Assembly (NCBI RefSeq): GCF_000702885.1
Contig: NZ_JNKO01000008.1
Location: 1 to 64,000, forward strand
DNA: 64,000 nucleotides
Source of the DNA: Oribacterium sp. P6A1
GTDB taxonomy: Bacteria; Bacillota; Clostridia; Lachnospirales; Lachnospiraceae
Direction of reading: 5' to 3'
Shown piece after piece: positions 8,678-16,610 of this stretch. A model generated the notes under the pieces. That model was not told where the DNA came from. It was given only the letters and a program-made list of their open reading frames with translations, and made no database searches. How positions within the stretch are numbered: position 1 is the first letter of the stretch; each line of letters opens with the position of its first letter. The position numbers and the translations under genes were made by a program.

Positions 8678-8727
8678 TGTAACCGCTTACAAGACTATAT
8701 TATATATTAAAAAAACAGCTCTTACAA
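8678..8727 (-). promoter_or_regulatory. kdgA promoter with cre-like LacI-family operator
   Basis: On the minus strand -35 TTGTAA (8722-8727), a 17-base spacer and -10 TATAAT (8699-8704) form a good sigma-A promoter. Just downstream, over the expected start site, TTGTAAGCGGTTACA (8678-8692) fits the CcpA catabolite-response consensus WTGNAANCGNWNNCW at every fixed position. It also forms part of a 9-bp inverted repeat (TAAGCGGTT 8668-8676, AACCGCTTA 8681-8689). A LacI-family protein, either CcpA or a dedicated uronate regulator, is expected to repress here. Confidence 0.8.
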
Positions 8728-8800
8728 GTAAAAGTACCTGCGATTTACAAAGAACAAAACCGGTTTACAGAATTTCAAACAAAGCTCTTCTTCATATAAT

Positions 8801-8848
8801 TGAGTCAAACAGTCGGGTTTCGTGCTCCGCACTCTCAACCCTGACTCA
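8801..8848 (-). repeat. Hairpin repeat B, copy 1 (3' flank of the rdgB-yfcE fusion)
   Basis: The ends TGAGTCA (8801-8807) and TGACTCA (8842-8848) pair exactly; inside, GTGC/GCAC forms a small apical stem. On the minus strand the 3' half contains GCACGAAAC, then CG, CTGTTTGACT. The same block recurs at 20641-20676 with covarying arms. It starts 22 bases after the stop of the gene at 8871. There is no T-run, so it is not a plain terminator. Confidence 0.6.
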
Positions 8849-8870
8849 TATAAAAGAATTCAGTTCAGTA

Positions 8871-10055
8871 TCATTTCCTGTCAAGATAGACCTGGTGATA
8901 TTTGAATTCCCCTTCTTCGTTTATATCTATGACCATATAGGAAGGACGTCTGTCAATCTGTCTGGGGAAGCTTATAGAACCCGGATTTATGCATGTAACA
9001 CCGTTTACAACCTTCAGAAAAGGTTTATGGGTATGGCCGAACATGGCGATATCACATCCCCGGAGCTTTGCCTCCTCTGCGAGCTGTGTCATGTCGAAAT
9101 TCACCCCGTAATAGTGACCGTGAGTCATAAAGCACTTGTGGTTACCGAATTCCGCAACTATATCCCTGGGAAGATCATTGAAGAAATCGTTGTTTCCCTG
9201 CACAAAGTAACACTTTACACCATCTCCGGCATATTGCTGTATCATGCCCTCTGTTCCCTCTGCATCGCCAAGATGAACGAGGAAATCTATCATACCGAGA
9301 CGGCTCAGTACATCCTTCAGATTCTCGTCTTTATGATGCGAGTCACTTACTACAAGGATTGTCTGAAAGGGGCGGACAAGTCCGCTGTCCTCCTTATTCT
9401 CGGGGAATGCTGCCTGATTGATTCCCTTTTTCTTATCTTCTTCGAAAACCTTCTTAAGAAGATCTCTCATGGCTCTGAGAGCCTTGCCTCTGTGAGACAT
9501 GCTGTTTTTTTCCTCAGGAGTAAGCTCGGCTGAAGTTTTTCCGTATTCCGGAAGATACAGTATGGGATCATAGCCGAAACCGTTCGTGCCCTTCGGTTCC
9601 TCTGCGATCAGACCTTCAAAAAGTCCCTCGGTATGAAATACTCTTCCGTCAGCGAATACCGCGCAGATATTGCATGTGAAGTGTGCTGCACGCTCCTCGC
9701 CCTGTGCAAACCGAAGTTCATGTATGATACGGGCATTCTTCTCTTCATATGAAGTATCCTCGCCCAGATATCTTGCACTGTATATTCCCGGCAGTCCGAA
9801 CATGTAGTTCACGCATAGTCCGGAATCGTCTGACATGATAATGTCATCGTCCTTCAGCATTCCGTGGGCCAGCATGTAGCTTCTTATGCCTGCGGCTTTA
9901 AGTTCTGCATTGTCCGCAAATGTCTTTCCCGTTTCAACAGGCTCAAAGTCGATACCGAGTTCGCTTTTTGCAACTATGTCGCTTGCCACTTCGCCCAGTA
10001 TCTGCCTTACCTCGATGATTTTGTTTTTGTTATGTGTAGCAAAAATAATACGCAT
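8871..10055 (-). CDS. Fused XTP/dITP diphosphatase (RdgB/HAM1) and YfcE-type phosphodiesterase
   Basis: Two enzymes lie in one 394-residue frame. Residues 1-205 are an RdgB/HAM1 domain: ATHNKNK (6-12), SDDSGL (75-80), GLPGIYSARYLGE, FGYDPIL (160-166) and MSHRGKA. This enzyme removes ITP, XTP and their deoxy forms from the nucleotide pool. Residues 232-394 are an MJ0936/YfcE calcineurin-like phosphoesterase with all metal motifs: DSH (238-240), GD (263-264), GNND (287-290), THGH (311-314) and GHTH (340-343). A charged linker (about 205-230) joins them. In Clostridia the two genes are often neighbours, so fusion after loss of a stop is easy to imagine; both active sites look intact. The partner substrate of the YfcE part is unknown. 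Confidence 0.92.
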   Translation of the reverse strand: MRIIFATHNKNKIIEVRQILGEVASDIVAKSELGIDFEPVETGKTFADNAELKAAGIRSYMLAHGMLKDDDIIMSDDSGLCVNYMFGLPGIYSARYLGEDTSYEEKNARIIHELRFAQGEERAAHFTCNICAVFADGRVFHTEGLFEGLIAEEPKGTNGFGYDPILYLPEYGKTSAELTPEEKNSMSHRGKALRAMRDLLKKVFEEDKKKGINQAAFPENKEDSGLVRPFQTILVVSDSHHKDENLKDVLSRLGMIDFLVHLGDAEGTEGMIQQYAGDGVKCYFVQGNNDFFNDLPRDIVAEFGNHKCFMTHGHYYGVNFDMTQLAEEAKLRGCDIAMFGHTHKPFLKVVNGVTCINPGSISFPRQIDRRPSYMVIDINEEGEFKYHQVYLDRK

Positions 10056-10108
10056 ATCCTATCTCTTTTCTCAGGGTGATTTGCAGGCGCCTTTCTAACA
10101 GTAAGACA

Positions 10109-10167
10109 TGAGTGTCAAAAGCCGACATCGAATCGTTCTGCAAAGAACGCTCTTACATTTATGTCAT
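10109..10167 (-). repeat. Dispersed repeat A, copy 1
   Basis: Read on the minus strand it runs ATGACATAA, then GAGCGTTCT, then ACGATTCGATGTCGGC, then TTTTGACACTCA. The blocks match copies at 57673-57729, 53630-53686 and 36399-36446. The segment TGTC...GACA can form a small stem in each copy. It lies between the uxuB terminator and the rdgB-yfcE gene, in the sense direction of uxuB. No protein is coded. Confidence 0.65.
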
Positions 10168-10209
10168 ATTAAGCTATCCTAAGAAAAGGAACATGCTCTC
10201 TATGGATAA

Positions 10210-10249
10210 GGCTATACCTACAGTATTAAATAATACAGTAAGTATAGCC
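10210..10249 (-). terminator. Terminator after uxuB
   Basis: GGCTATAC (10210-10217) pairs with GTATAGCC (10242-10249), and the inner segments around an AAAT loop pair with a few mismatches. It lies 60 bases beyond the uxuB stop. T-runs are weak on the minus strand, so efficiency is uncertain. Confidence 0.6.
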
Positions 10250-10308
10250 ATACATAAAAGTTAAAATTGATAATTAATCAAATTTAAGCATATTTGTAAT
10301 TTGAAGCT

Positions 10309-11919
10309 TTAACCAAGGTACTTCACAAGAGTTGCTCTTACTGCACCCTTGCCGGCGATTTCCTCTTTGAAAAGCTCCTCTATTCTCTCTCCGAGACCTA
10401 CTGAGTAGAGGTCTGAGCCGAAAATGTTGGCATTGGAAAGGATAGGCTTTAACTTATCGCCTACAGTTTCAGGCTTGCCAAGCTCGATTCCCTTAACGGC
10501 CTCTGTAAGAGACTCAAGCATAGGGTCTGATGAGCGTTCAAATGCTTCACCCTGATCATCAACGCCGAGAAGGTATCTGAGCCAGCCTGCAATGGCAAGA
10601 GGAATAGCCTCAAGCTTCTTTGCATCACCATACTTCGCAACATAGCTCTTGATGGTCTCACCGTAACGGATGCCTACCTTCTGGGATGTATCTGTGGCGA
10701 TACGCTGAGGTGTGTCAGGCATGAAAGGATTAGGTATTCTTTCGTTGATAACCTCATTAACAAAGGTTTCAGGTGAAAGGATTCCGGGATCTGTAACTAC
10801 AGGCATGCCCTCTACAGGTCCGATGCGATGAACAAGCTCCTTGAGCTCCTTGTCCTTCATTTCATCGGCAATAAGGTTATATCCGAGAACGCAGCCGTAA
10901 ACAGCAAGTGCTGTATGAAGCGGATTTAAGCAGGTTGTAACCTTCATTCTCTCAACCTTGTTTACGGTATCACGGTCTGTCATGTAAACACCGGCTTTCT
11001 CAAGTGCGGGACGTCCGTTAGGGAACTTGTCTTCGATAACAAGATACTGAGGACCCTCAGCATTAACAAAAGGTGCGATGAATGTGCGCTTTGAAGTTAC
11101 TACAGGAGCCATGTCCTCGATGCCAAGCTTCTCAAGCTCAGCCTCAACAGACTCTGCAGGTCTCGGTGTGATCTTGTCGATCATTGACCATGGGAAGGCT
11201 ACCTTTGACTCATCTTTTAAGTAATCAATGAAGTCTGCCGGAACGAAGCCTTTCTTTGACCACTCTTCTGCCATTGTTACTATTGAAGACATAAGCTTCT
11301 CACCGTTGTGTGAGCAGTTGTCGCAGCTGACGATGGCTACAGGATACTTTCCTGCCTTGAAACGTTCAAAAAGAAGAGCTGTAACGATAGCCATGGCTGC
11401 ACCCGGCTTCTCGGGACCGTTGTCGATGTCTGCCTGTACGAAGGGGAAATACTCGCCGGAAGCATTTTTAAGAGCATAGCCCTTTTCTGTGATGGTAAAG
11501 CTTGCCATCTGGAATTCAGGATTTGTGAAAATCTCCTTGAGACGGTTCCAGTCCTCAGGAACCTGAGCCTGAGCCTTAACAGCTTCTGTCAGAGAACCGA
11601 TGACTCTCTTCTCTGTTGTACCGTCAGCCTTTAAGGTTACGCCCAGTACCAAATTGTCGTAAGGCGCATAAATCTTGTCCACAACATCGAAGTCAAATGT
11701 CTCCACACAGGTGATTCCTTTATCAAGAGCACCCTTCTCGATGAGAGTGTCTGCAATACCGCCGATGAAGATACGGAAAATGTTTCCGATTCCGAAGTGT
11801 ACCCATACAGGAGACTTCTTTGTATTCTCCGCAACAGCTTCTATATCATACTGAGGAAGCTGTACACCGGCCTGCTTCCATGCCTCTTTATCCTTTAATC
11901 CTTCAAGTGTTAAACGCAT
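10309..11919 (-). CDS. uxuB: D-mannonate oxidoreductase / fructuronate reductase
   Basis: It reduces D-fructuronate to D-mannonate with NADH in the glucuronate branch of uronate catabolism. The 536-residue protein belongs to the long-chain mannitol dehydrogenase family: an N-terminal Rossmann domain (about 30-270, with HFGIGN) and a C-terminal helical domain with the TTCLNPLHTALA stretch that holds catalytic and substrate residues of the family. The start at 11919 is chosen because its GGAGG site lies in the last codons of uxuA and only one base separates the uxuA stop from this ATG; a longer frame starting at 11946 would overlap uxuA without a ribosome site. The pair is therefore translationally coupled. 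The substrate assignment rests on the uxuA neighbour. Confidence 0.93.
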   Translation of the reverse strand: MRLTLEGLKDKEAWKQAGVQLPQYDIEAVAENTKKSPVWVHFGIGNIFRIFIGGIADTLIEKGALDKGITCVETFDFDVVDKIYAPYDNLVLGVTLKADGTTEKRVIGSLTEAVKAQAQVPEDWNRLKEIFTNPEFQMASFTITEKGYALKNASGEYFPFVQADIDNGPEKPGAAMAIVTALLFERFKAGKYPVAIVSCDNCSHNGEKLMSSIVTMAEEWSKKGFVPADFIDYLKDESKVAFPWSMIDKITPRPAESVEAELEKLGIEDMAPVVTSKRTFIAPFVNAEGPQYLVIEDKFPNGRPALEKAGVYMTDRDTVNKVERMKVTTCLNPLHTALAVYGCVLGYNLIADEMKDKELKELVHRIGPVEGMPVVTDPGILSPETFVNEVINERIPNPFMPDTPQRIATDTSQKVGIRYGETIKSYVAKYGDAKKLEAIPLAIAGWLRYLLGVDDQGEAFERSSDPMLESLTEAVKGIELGKPETVGDKLKPILSNANIFGSDLYSVGLGERIEELFKEEIAGKGAVRATLVKYLG

Positions 11920-11920
11920 T

Positions 11921-13027
11921 TTAGTTTCCTCCCAGTCTCTTCTCACTCTTCTCTATAGCTTCCCAAAGTCCCTGGATATATGTAGCGCCAAGGGCTCTGT
12001 CGTAAAGTCCGTATCCAGGCATTACACCAGGCTTACCAACCTCGTCCCAGATGTTTCGGCCATGGTCAGGTCTTATCGGACCGTCAAAGCCTGTCTCGTA
12101 AAGTGCACGAACGATCTCATACATATCGAAGTTTCCATCGCTTGAAATGTGGCATGCCTCCTGGAAATCGTAGTTCTCACGGGATGTATCGTTGAATCTT
12201 AAGTTTCTTACATGTGCAAAATGTACACGGCCCTTAAGTACACGGATCATATGAGGGAGATCATTCTCAAGATTTGTTCCATAAGATCCTGAACAGAAGG
12301 TTACACCGTTGTGTACATCATCAACCGCCTTCATAAGACGAAGGATGTTCTCTTCAGAGTTTATGATTCTTGTAAGGCCGAAAACTGACCATGCAGGATC
12401 ATCAGGGTGGATAGCCATCTTGATGTCATACTTGTTGCATACAGGCATGATGGCCTTAAGGAAATATACGAGATTTTCGAAAAGCTTCTCTCCGTCTATA
12501 TCCTTGTACATAGCAAAGAGCTCGTTGATCTTTGCCATACGCTCAGGCTCCCATCCCGGAAGTACTGTTCCCTGAGACATCTTCTCCATGGAAGCTGCAA
12601 GATCGGAAGGATCGATTGCATCGATAGCCTTCTGATTGTATGCAAGACCTGTTGAACCGTCAGCATTCTTTCTTGCAAGCTCGGTTCTTGTCCAGTCGAA
12701 TACAGGCATGAAGTTATAGCATACAAGGTGAATGTCTTCCTTACCAAGATTCTCAAGAGTCTGAATGTAGTTCTCGATGTACATATCGCGATCCTTGTCG
12801 CCGACCTTTATGGAATCGCAGACATTAACAGATTCGATACCGCTGATGTGAAGACCTGCAGCCTCAACCTCTTCCTTTAATGCGTGAATTCTTTCCTGTG
12901 ACCAGACCTCACCAGGTGTTGTGTCATAAAGAGTTGTGATAACGCCTGTTACGCCCGGAATCTGGCGAATCTGCTGTAAAGTTACAGAATCAAACTTTGA
13001 TCCATACCAACGAAATGTCATTTCCAT
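11921..13027 (-). CDS. uxuA: Mannonate dehydratase
   Basis: UxuA dehydrates D-mannonate to 2-keto-3-deoxygluconate. The 368-residue protein has family length and the typical N-terminus MTFRWYG, the IESVNV segment, and metal- and substrate-binding histidine and cysteine segments (MAIHPDDP, FCSGSYG, HFAHVRN, RPDHGR) of this TIM-barrel Mn-dependent enzyme. The first ATG has AGGAG 8 bases upstream. It is the first gene of uxuA-uxuB and is divergent from a GntR-type regulator with which it shares a 404-base control region. KDG made here would be phosphorylated and cleaved by the KDPG aldolase encoded nearby. Confidence 0.97.
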   Translation of the reverse strand: MEMTFRWYGSKFDSVTLQQIRQIPGVTGVITTLYDTTPGEVWSQERIHALKEEVEAAGLHISGIESVNVCDSIKVGDKDRDMYIENYIQTLENLGKEDIHLVCYNFMPVFDWTRTELARKNADGSTGLAYNQKAIDAIDPSDLAASMEKMSQGTVLPGWEPERMAKINELFAMYKDIDGEKLFENLVYFLKAIMPVCNKYDIKMAIHPDDPAWSVFGLTRIINSEENILRLMKAVDDVHNGVTFCSGSYGTNLENDLPHMIRVLKGRVHFAHVRNLRFNDTSRENYDFQEACHISSDGNFDMYEIVRALYETGFDGPIRPDHGRNIWDEVGKPGVMPGYGLYDRALGATYIQGLWEAIEKSEKRLGGN

Positions 13028-13109
13028 AATGCATTCTCCTTTAAATACGCTTTAAATTTCTTCACTTACTACACATCATTTCAAAAGATATGTGTAACAT
13101 CTCAGAAAA

Positions 13110-13162
13110 TGTATACCAGTTTTTACGATGCTAATGTTAAGCCTGTTTCACCATAATGTCAA
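13110..13162 (-). promoter_or_regulatory. uxuAB promoter and operator
   Basis: On the minus strand a perfect -35 TTGACA (13157-13162), 17-base spacer and -10 TAACAT (13134-13139) are followed 15 bases later by the operator TGGTATACA, read as TGTATACCA on the plus strand at 13110-13118. The same nine bases occur twice more in this intergenic region, next to the gntR promoter. GGTATACC-type cores are known for FCD-GntR uronate regulators such as UxuR, so the divergent GntR protein is the likely repressor. Confidence 0.75.
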
Positions 13163-13326
13163 TCCTGTTTTTTGACTTTTTTGCATTAATTCATCATCGG
13201 ATCAGGACGGTATTTAGGGTAATTGGTACAATATATTGTGATTTTTTTATCTATGTGAATAATCAAAAGTATTGATACGATTATAAGGAATTTATCCGGC
13301 AATGATGAAAAGTCGGATTCATGTAG

Positions 13327-13416
13327 TATAATATCTGTATACCACTTTTTGAAAATACAGAGTCGGCTTGATTTATCGCCGGTTTTATTTTATGTTTATC
13401 TTATATTTGTATACCA
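13327..13416 (+). promoter_or_regulatory. gntR promoter with two TGTATACCA operators
   Basis: A perfect -10 TATAAT (13327-13332) has no clear -35. The operator TGTATACCA follows at 13336-13344 over the expected start site and again at 13408-13416 just before the ribosome site of the regulator gene. Together with the site at 13110 this suggests autoregulation and joint control of uxuAB. The remaining part of 13028-13431 is A+T-rich with nothing else recognised. Confidence 0.7.
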
Positions 13417-13431
13417 GATTGAGAGGTTGAT

Positions 13432-14160
13432 ATGGAAACACCCAATTTTGAAAACAAAGACTCCGCTATCGAGGCACCGAAGCTTCCGGACGAGATACAT
13501 TATTATCTATGGAATAAGATAGCAACCCTTGAACTGAAACCGGGAGTCAAGCTTAGTGAGCTTGGTCTTGCGGAGCAGTTTAACTGCAGCCGTATTCCGG
13601 TAAGGGAAGCTGTAAGAAGGCTTAATGTTGAAGGCGCTTTGGACTCACAGCCTCAGAGGGGCAGCTTTGTAAGCCGCATAGATCTTAACGAAGTGAAGCG
13701 CGTAAGATATTTGAGAGAAGTTCTGGAAACAAGAATAGTTCTGGATGCTTATGATGCAGATCTTCTTGGCCCCCTTGTTCCGCTTCTCCGTGGTATGGTT
13801 CGTGATCAGAAAAATATGCTTTCCTTCAATGAACTTGAGAAAATGACAGAAGCCGACTCTCAGTTCCATGATTTTTTCTACCATCTTGAAAACAAGGAAT
13901 TCGTACAGGCCCATACAGGAAGATACGATATCCACTATATACGGGCACGTCGCCTTGCCCTTGGTGTAGAACGCAGTGATAAGCAGCGTTATGATGACAG
14001 TTTAAATGTAGTACTCCAGCATGACCGCATGGTTGATGCCATCGAAAACAGAGACCGTGCCGCACTTGAAGACGAGCTGATTAATCACTTCAGAAACATT
14101 AACCATACTCTCGAAGATATATTAAGCAGGAACGAATTTACCGATTATTTTTTAATTTGA
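13432..14160 (+). CDS. GntR-family (FCD) regulator of uronate genes
   Basis: This 242-residue DNA-binding protein has an N-terminal winged helix (about 20-85; LGLAEQFNCSRIPVREAVRRL is the recognition region) and a C-terminal all-helical FCD effector domain (about 95-235). The latter keeps the metal-coordinating Asp/His residues DSQFHD and NHFRNI that bind a carboxylated ligand through a metal ion. FCD regulators beside uxuA normally sense glucuronate, fructuronate or mannonate and repress the catabolic genes; that role is inferred from position and from the three shared operator-like sites. Start ATG with GAGAGG upstream. Confidence 0.9.
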   Translation: METPNFENKDSAIEAPKLPDEIHYYLWNKIATLELKPGVKLSELGLAEQFNCSRIPVREAVRRLNVEGALDSQPQRGSFVSRIDLNEVKRVRYLREVLETRIVLDAYDADLLGPLVPLLRGMVRDQKNMLSFNELEKMTEADSQFHDFFYHLENKEFVQAHTGRYDIHYIRARRLALGVERSDKQRYDDSLNVVLQHDRMVDAIENRDRAALEDELINHFRNINHTLEDILSRNEFTDYFLI

Positions 14161-14178
14161 TTAAAAATTTTATAAAAT

Positions 14179-14207
14179 TTGACCAATTTTGATTGACAGA
14201 GTATAAT
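14179..14207 (+). promoter_or_regulatory. Promoter of the SDR gene
   Basis: -35 TTGACC (14179-14184), 17-base spacer and -10 TATAAT (14202-14207) lie 51 bases before the start codon. No TGTATACCA site is seen here, so this gene may be regulated separately from uxuAB. Confidence 0.8.
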
Positions 14208-14257
14208 CAGAAGCAGTGAAAATTAAAGTCAGTTGCTGACAGGAAAGAGGTTGGAAA

Positions 14258-15031
14258 ATGAAAGAGTATTTTGACTTAAAGGGTCAAGTGGCTATAGTCA
14301 CCGGCTGTTCAACAGGTCTTGGAGTTCAGATGGCCAAGGCTCTTGCAAATCAGGGTGCAACTATCGTTCCCGTTGCTCGTCGTCAGGAAAAGATCGAAGC
14401 CGTTGCAAAGGAGCTCACTGAAGAGTTCGGCGTAGAAACATTACCTATCCGCTGTGATATTACAGATACAGAGGCAGTTGAAGCATTAGTTGATAAGGTT
14501 CTTGAGAAGTTCGGAAGAATCGATATCGTTATCAACAACGCAGGCACAGGCGCAGTTGCTCCTGCTGAGGACATTACAGATGATCAGTTCTCTGCCGAGA
14601 TCAATATAGACCTGTTCGGAACCTTCAAGGTTGCACGTGCCGCAGCAAAGAAGGCTATGATACCTGCCGGATACGGACGTATCATAAACATTGCATCCAT
14701 GTACGGTCTTGTTGGCAACAAGATCGCTCCTGCAAGTCCATATCATGCTGCCAAGGGTGGAGTTGTAAACCTTACAAGAGCACTTGCTGCTGAATGGGGC
14801 AAACTGGGAATCACAGTCAATGCTATCTGTCCCGGATATTTCTGGACTCCTCTTACAAAAGAAACTCTTGATTCCGATTGGTTCAAGGAGTACGCAAAGG
14901 CTTCCATACCTATGGAGCGTTACGGAAAAGAAGGCGAGCTTGATACAACTGCCCTCTTCCTTGCATCAAAAGCATCAGGCTATGTAAACGGTGTTATGAT
15001 TCCTGTTGATGGCGGATACACCTGTGTCTGA
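14258..15031 (+). CDS. SDR-family sugar-acid dehydrogenase (gluconate 5-dehydrogenase / KduD type)
   Basis: This classical short-chain dehydrogenase has 257 residues. The cofactor motif TGCSTGLG lies near residue 16, NNAG near 92, the catalytic Ser in NIASMYG and the Tyr-Lys pair in YHAAKGG; the C-terminus ends PVDGGYTCV. Closest known groups are gluconate 5-dehydrogenase and 2-deoxy-D-gluconate 3-dehydrogenase (KduD), which interconvert keto-sugar acids with NAD(P). Its place behind the uronate regulator supports a role in sugar-acid metabolism, but the precise substrate cannot be read from the sequence. Ribosome site AGAGG; single-gene unit closed by a strong terminator. Confidence 0.85.
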   Translation: MKEYFDLKGQVAIVTGCSTGLGVQMAKALANQGATIVPVARRQEKIEAVAKELTEEFGVETLPIRCDITDTEAVEALVDKVLEKFGRIDIVINNAGTGAVAPAEDITDDQFSAEINIDLFGTFKVARAAAKKAMIPAGYGRIINIASMYGLVGNKIAPASPYHAAKGGVVNLTRALAAEWGKLGITVNAICPGYFWTPLTKETLDSDWFKEYAKASIPMERYGKEGELDTTALFLASKASGYVNGVMIPVDGGYTCV

Positions 15032-15067
15032 TTATTAGGTACTGAGCCATCTTAAATAAAGAAAATA

Positions 15068-15106
15068 AAAATCCGGTAAAGCATTCGATCTGCTTTACCG
15101 GATTTT
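15068..15106. terminator. Bidirectional terminator
   Basis: A perfect 16-bp stem (15068-15083 and 15091-15106) with a 7-base loop, A-run before and T-run after. It ends the SDR gene on the plus strand and can also serve the SPFH gene on the minus strand. Confidence 0.93.
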
Positions 15107-15194
15107 CTTTATTATTTCCTTTTCTTATAAACAGCCCTATGTTTTCGGCTAATCTTCCCGGGAACTGAACAAAGACATTACCATCCCGGTTTCG

Positions 15195-16211
15195 TCATTT
15201 TCCGGGTCTCTCAAGGAAGTCCGGCTCTTTGTGAATATCGAAGCCATCTTCCTTTGAAGGAGTCTTTACACCGGCCTTTTCCTTTGAAGTTTCAAATGTC
15301 TCTGCCGCAACAGATGCAAGGGATGCCACCTTTGTAAGATCAGACGGGATGAATATCTTTGTGGAATTTCCGTCTGCCACCTTTTCAAGTGTCTCAAGAC
15401 TCTTAAGCTTTATGACCGCATCATCGGCTCCTGATTCTCTTATCATACGGATACCGTCGGCAGTTGCCTGCTGTATCTGTCTGATAGCCTCTGCTCTTCC
15501 GGCCGCCTTATCGATGAGGGCCTGCTTTTCCGCTTCGGCTTCGAGAATTCTTTTACGCTTATCTGCCTCTGCATCAAGGATAAGGGCTTCCTTATGACCT
15601 TCTGCCTTAAGAATATCCGACTGCTTGTGACCTTCGGCTTCAAGTATTTCAGCTCTCTTGTTTCTTTCGGCAGTTACCTGCTTCTCCATAGCCTGACGAA
15701 CATCGGCGTTAGGAGTAAGTGACTTGATCTCCACTCTTCTCACAAGAACTCCCCAATCATCGGTTGCTTCATCAAGCACGGTTCTCATGGTACCGTTGAT
15801 TCTTTCTCTTGAAGTAAGTGCTTCATCAAGGGTCATCTCACCAACAACATTTCTCAAAGTAGTTGCCGCAAGAAGTTCGATTGCCTTCTCCGGATTTGTA
15901 ACACCGTAAGCATATTTCTTGGGGTTATCATCATTTTCACGTACCTTATAGAAGACAACGCTGTCTACCTGGAGCATGACATTGTCCTTGGTGATGGCTT
16001 CAATAGCTGCAAAGTCGCCTACCTGCTCCTTTACATTTACACGTCTTGCCACCCTCTCAAAAAAAGGAATCCTGAAATGGGGACCTGCATACCAGGTTGA
16101 ATGATATTTGCCCAGTACCTCGGTTACATAGGCAAAGCCCTGGGGAACGATGACCAATGTTGATACCGCAGCGGCAATCAAAATGATAAAAAAGAATAAA
16201 ACAACAAACAT
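15195..16211 (-). CDS. SPFH/Band 7 (stomatin-like) membrane protein
   Basis: This 338-residue protein has one N-terminal membrane segment (about 2-25), a Band 7 domain (about 25-190, with GPHFRIPFFERV and the RREVRIKSL-like RRVEIKSLTP) and a long Ala/Glu-rich coiled coil (about 185-260, repeated ILEAEGHK/ILDAEADK units). It resembles QmcA/HflK-type proteins that oligomerise into cages at membrane microdomains and hold membrane proteases such as FtsH. No NfeD partner gene is adjacent, although many stomatins have one. Ribosome site GGAGGGG. Specific role unknown. Confidence 0.9.
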   Translation of the reverse strand: MFVVLFFFIILIAAAVSTLVIVPQGFAYVTEVLGKYHSTWYAGPHFRIPFFERVARRVNVKEQVGDFAAIEAITKDNVMLQVDSVVFYKVRENDDNPKKYAYGVTNPEKAIELLAATTLRNVVGEMTLDEALTSRERINGTMRTVLDEATDDWGVLVRRVEIKSLTPNADVRQAMEKQVTAERNKRAEILEAEGHKQSDILKAEGHKEALILDAEADKRKRILEAEAEKQALIDKAAGRAEAIRQIQQATADGIRMIRESGADDAVIKLKSLETLEKVADGNSTKIFIPSDLTKVASLASVAAETFETSKEKAGVKTPSKEDGFDIHKEPDFLERPGK

Positions 16212-16610
16212 ATTACCCCTCCATCACATCATGTGTTTTTGATAATGAAAAATTAACTGTTCTTTTTCACATTATCCTAAGCTGTTTATTATTTCTGAGT
16301 ATATTTTAGCTGTTTTTTAATCAAAAGTCATAGGCCGTAAACAAAATTATAAAATCTTTCATGCTTTGTAAGGATAATTATATTTATGAAGTTATTATAA
16401 TTATTTTATAAGTTTTCGTGGAAAAGTATTAAAATAAAAGTATCAGCAGAACAATATTGATATTAAATTCACAACAATAACGTGTTATTTTAAATGTTGC
16501 TATATAAAATATAAATAGTATAATAGAGCAGGTAAATTGTTACGCTCTGAGTGTAGGAAAATCAGTATTTTTTAGTTTTTCATGTATAAAAAATTTTTTT
16601 GGGAGGGTCT
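16212..16610 (+). promoter_or_regulatory. A+T-rich divergent control region with one promoter
   Basis: This 399-base stretch separates the SPFH and diguanylate cyclase genes. A promoter for the latter is visible: -35 TTGCTA (16497-16502), 16-base spacer, -10 TATAAT (16519-16524), leaving an 80-base A+T-rich leader. No hairpin or operator was recognised in the rest. Confidence 0.55.

Noticed and set aside
8895-9533. 212-codon plus-strand frame
   Set aside because: Antisense to the RdgB-YfcE fusion gene, whose motifs are unambiguous.
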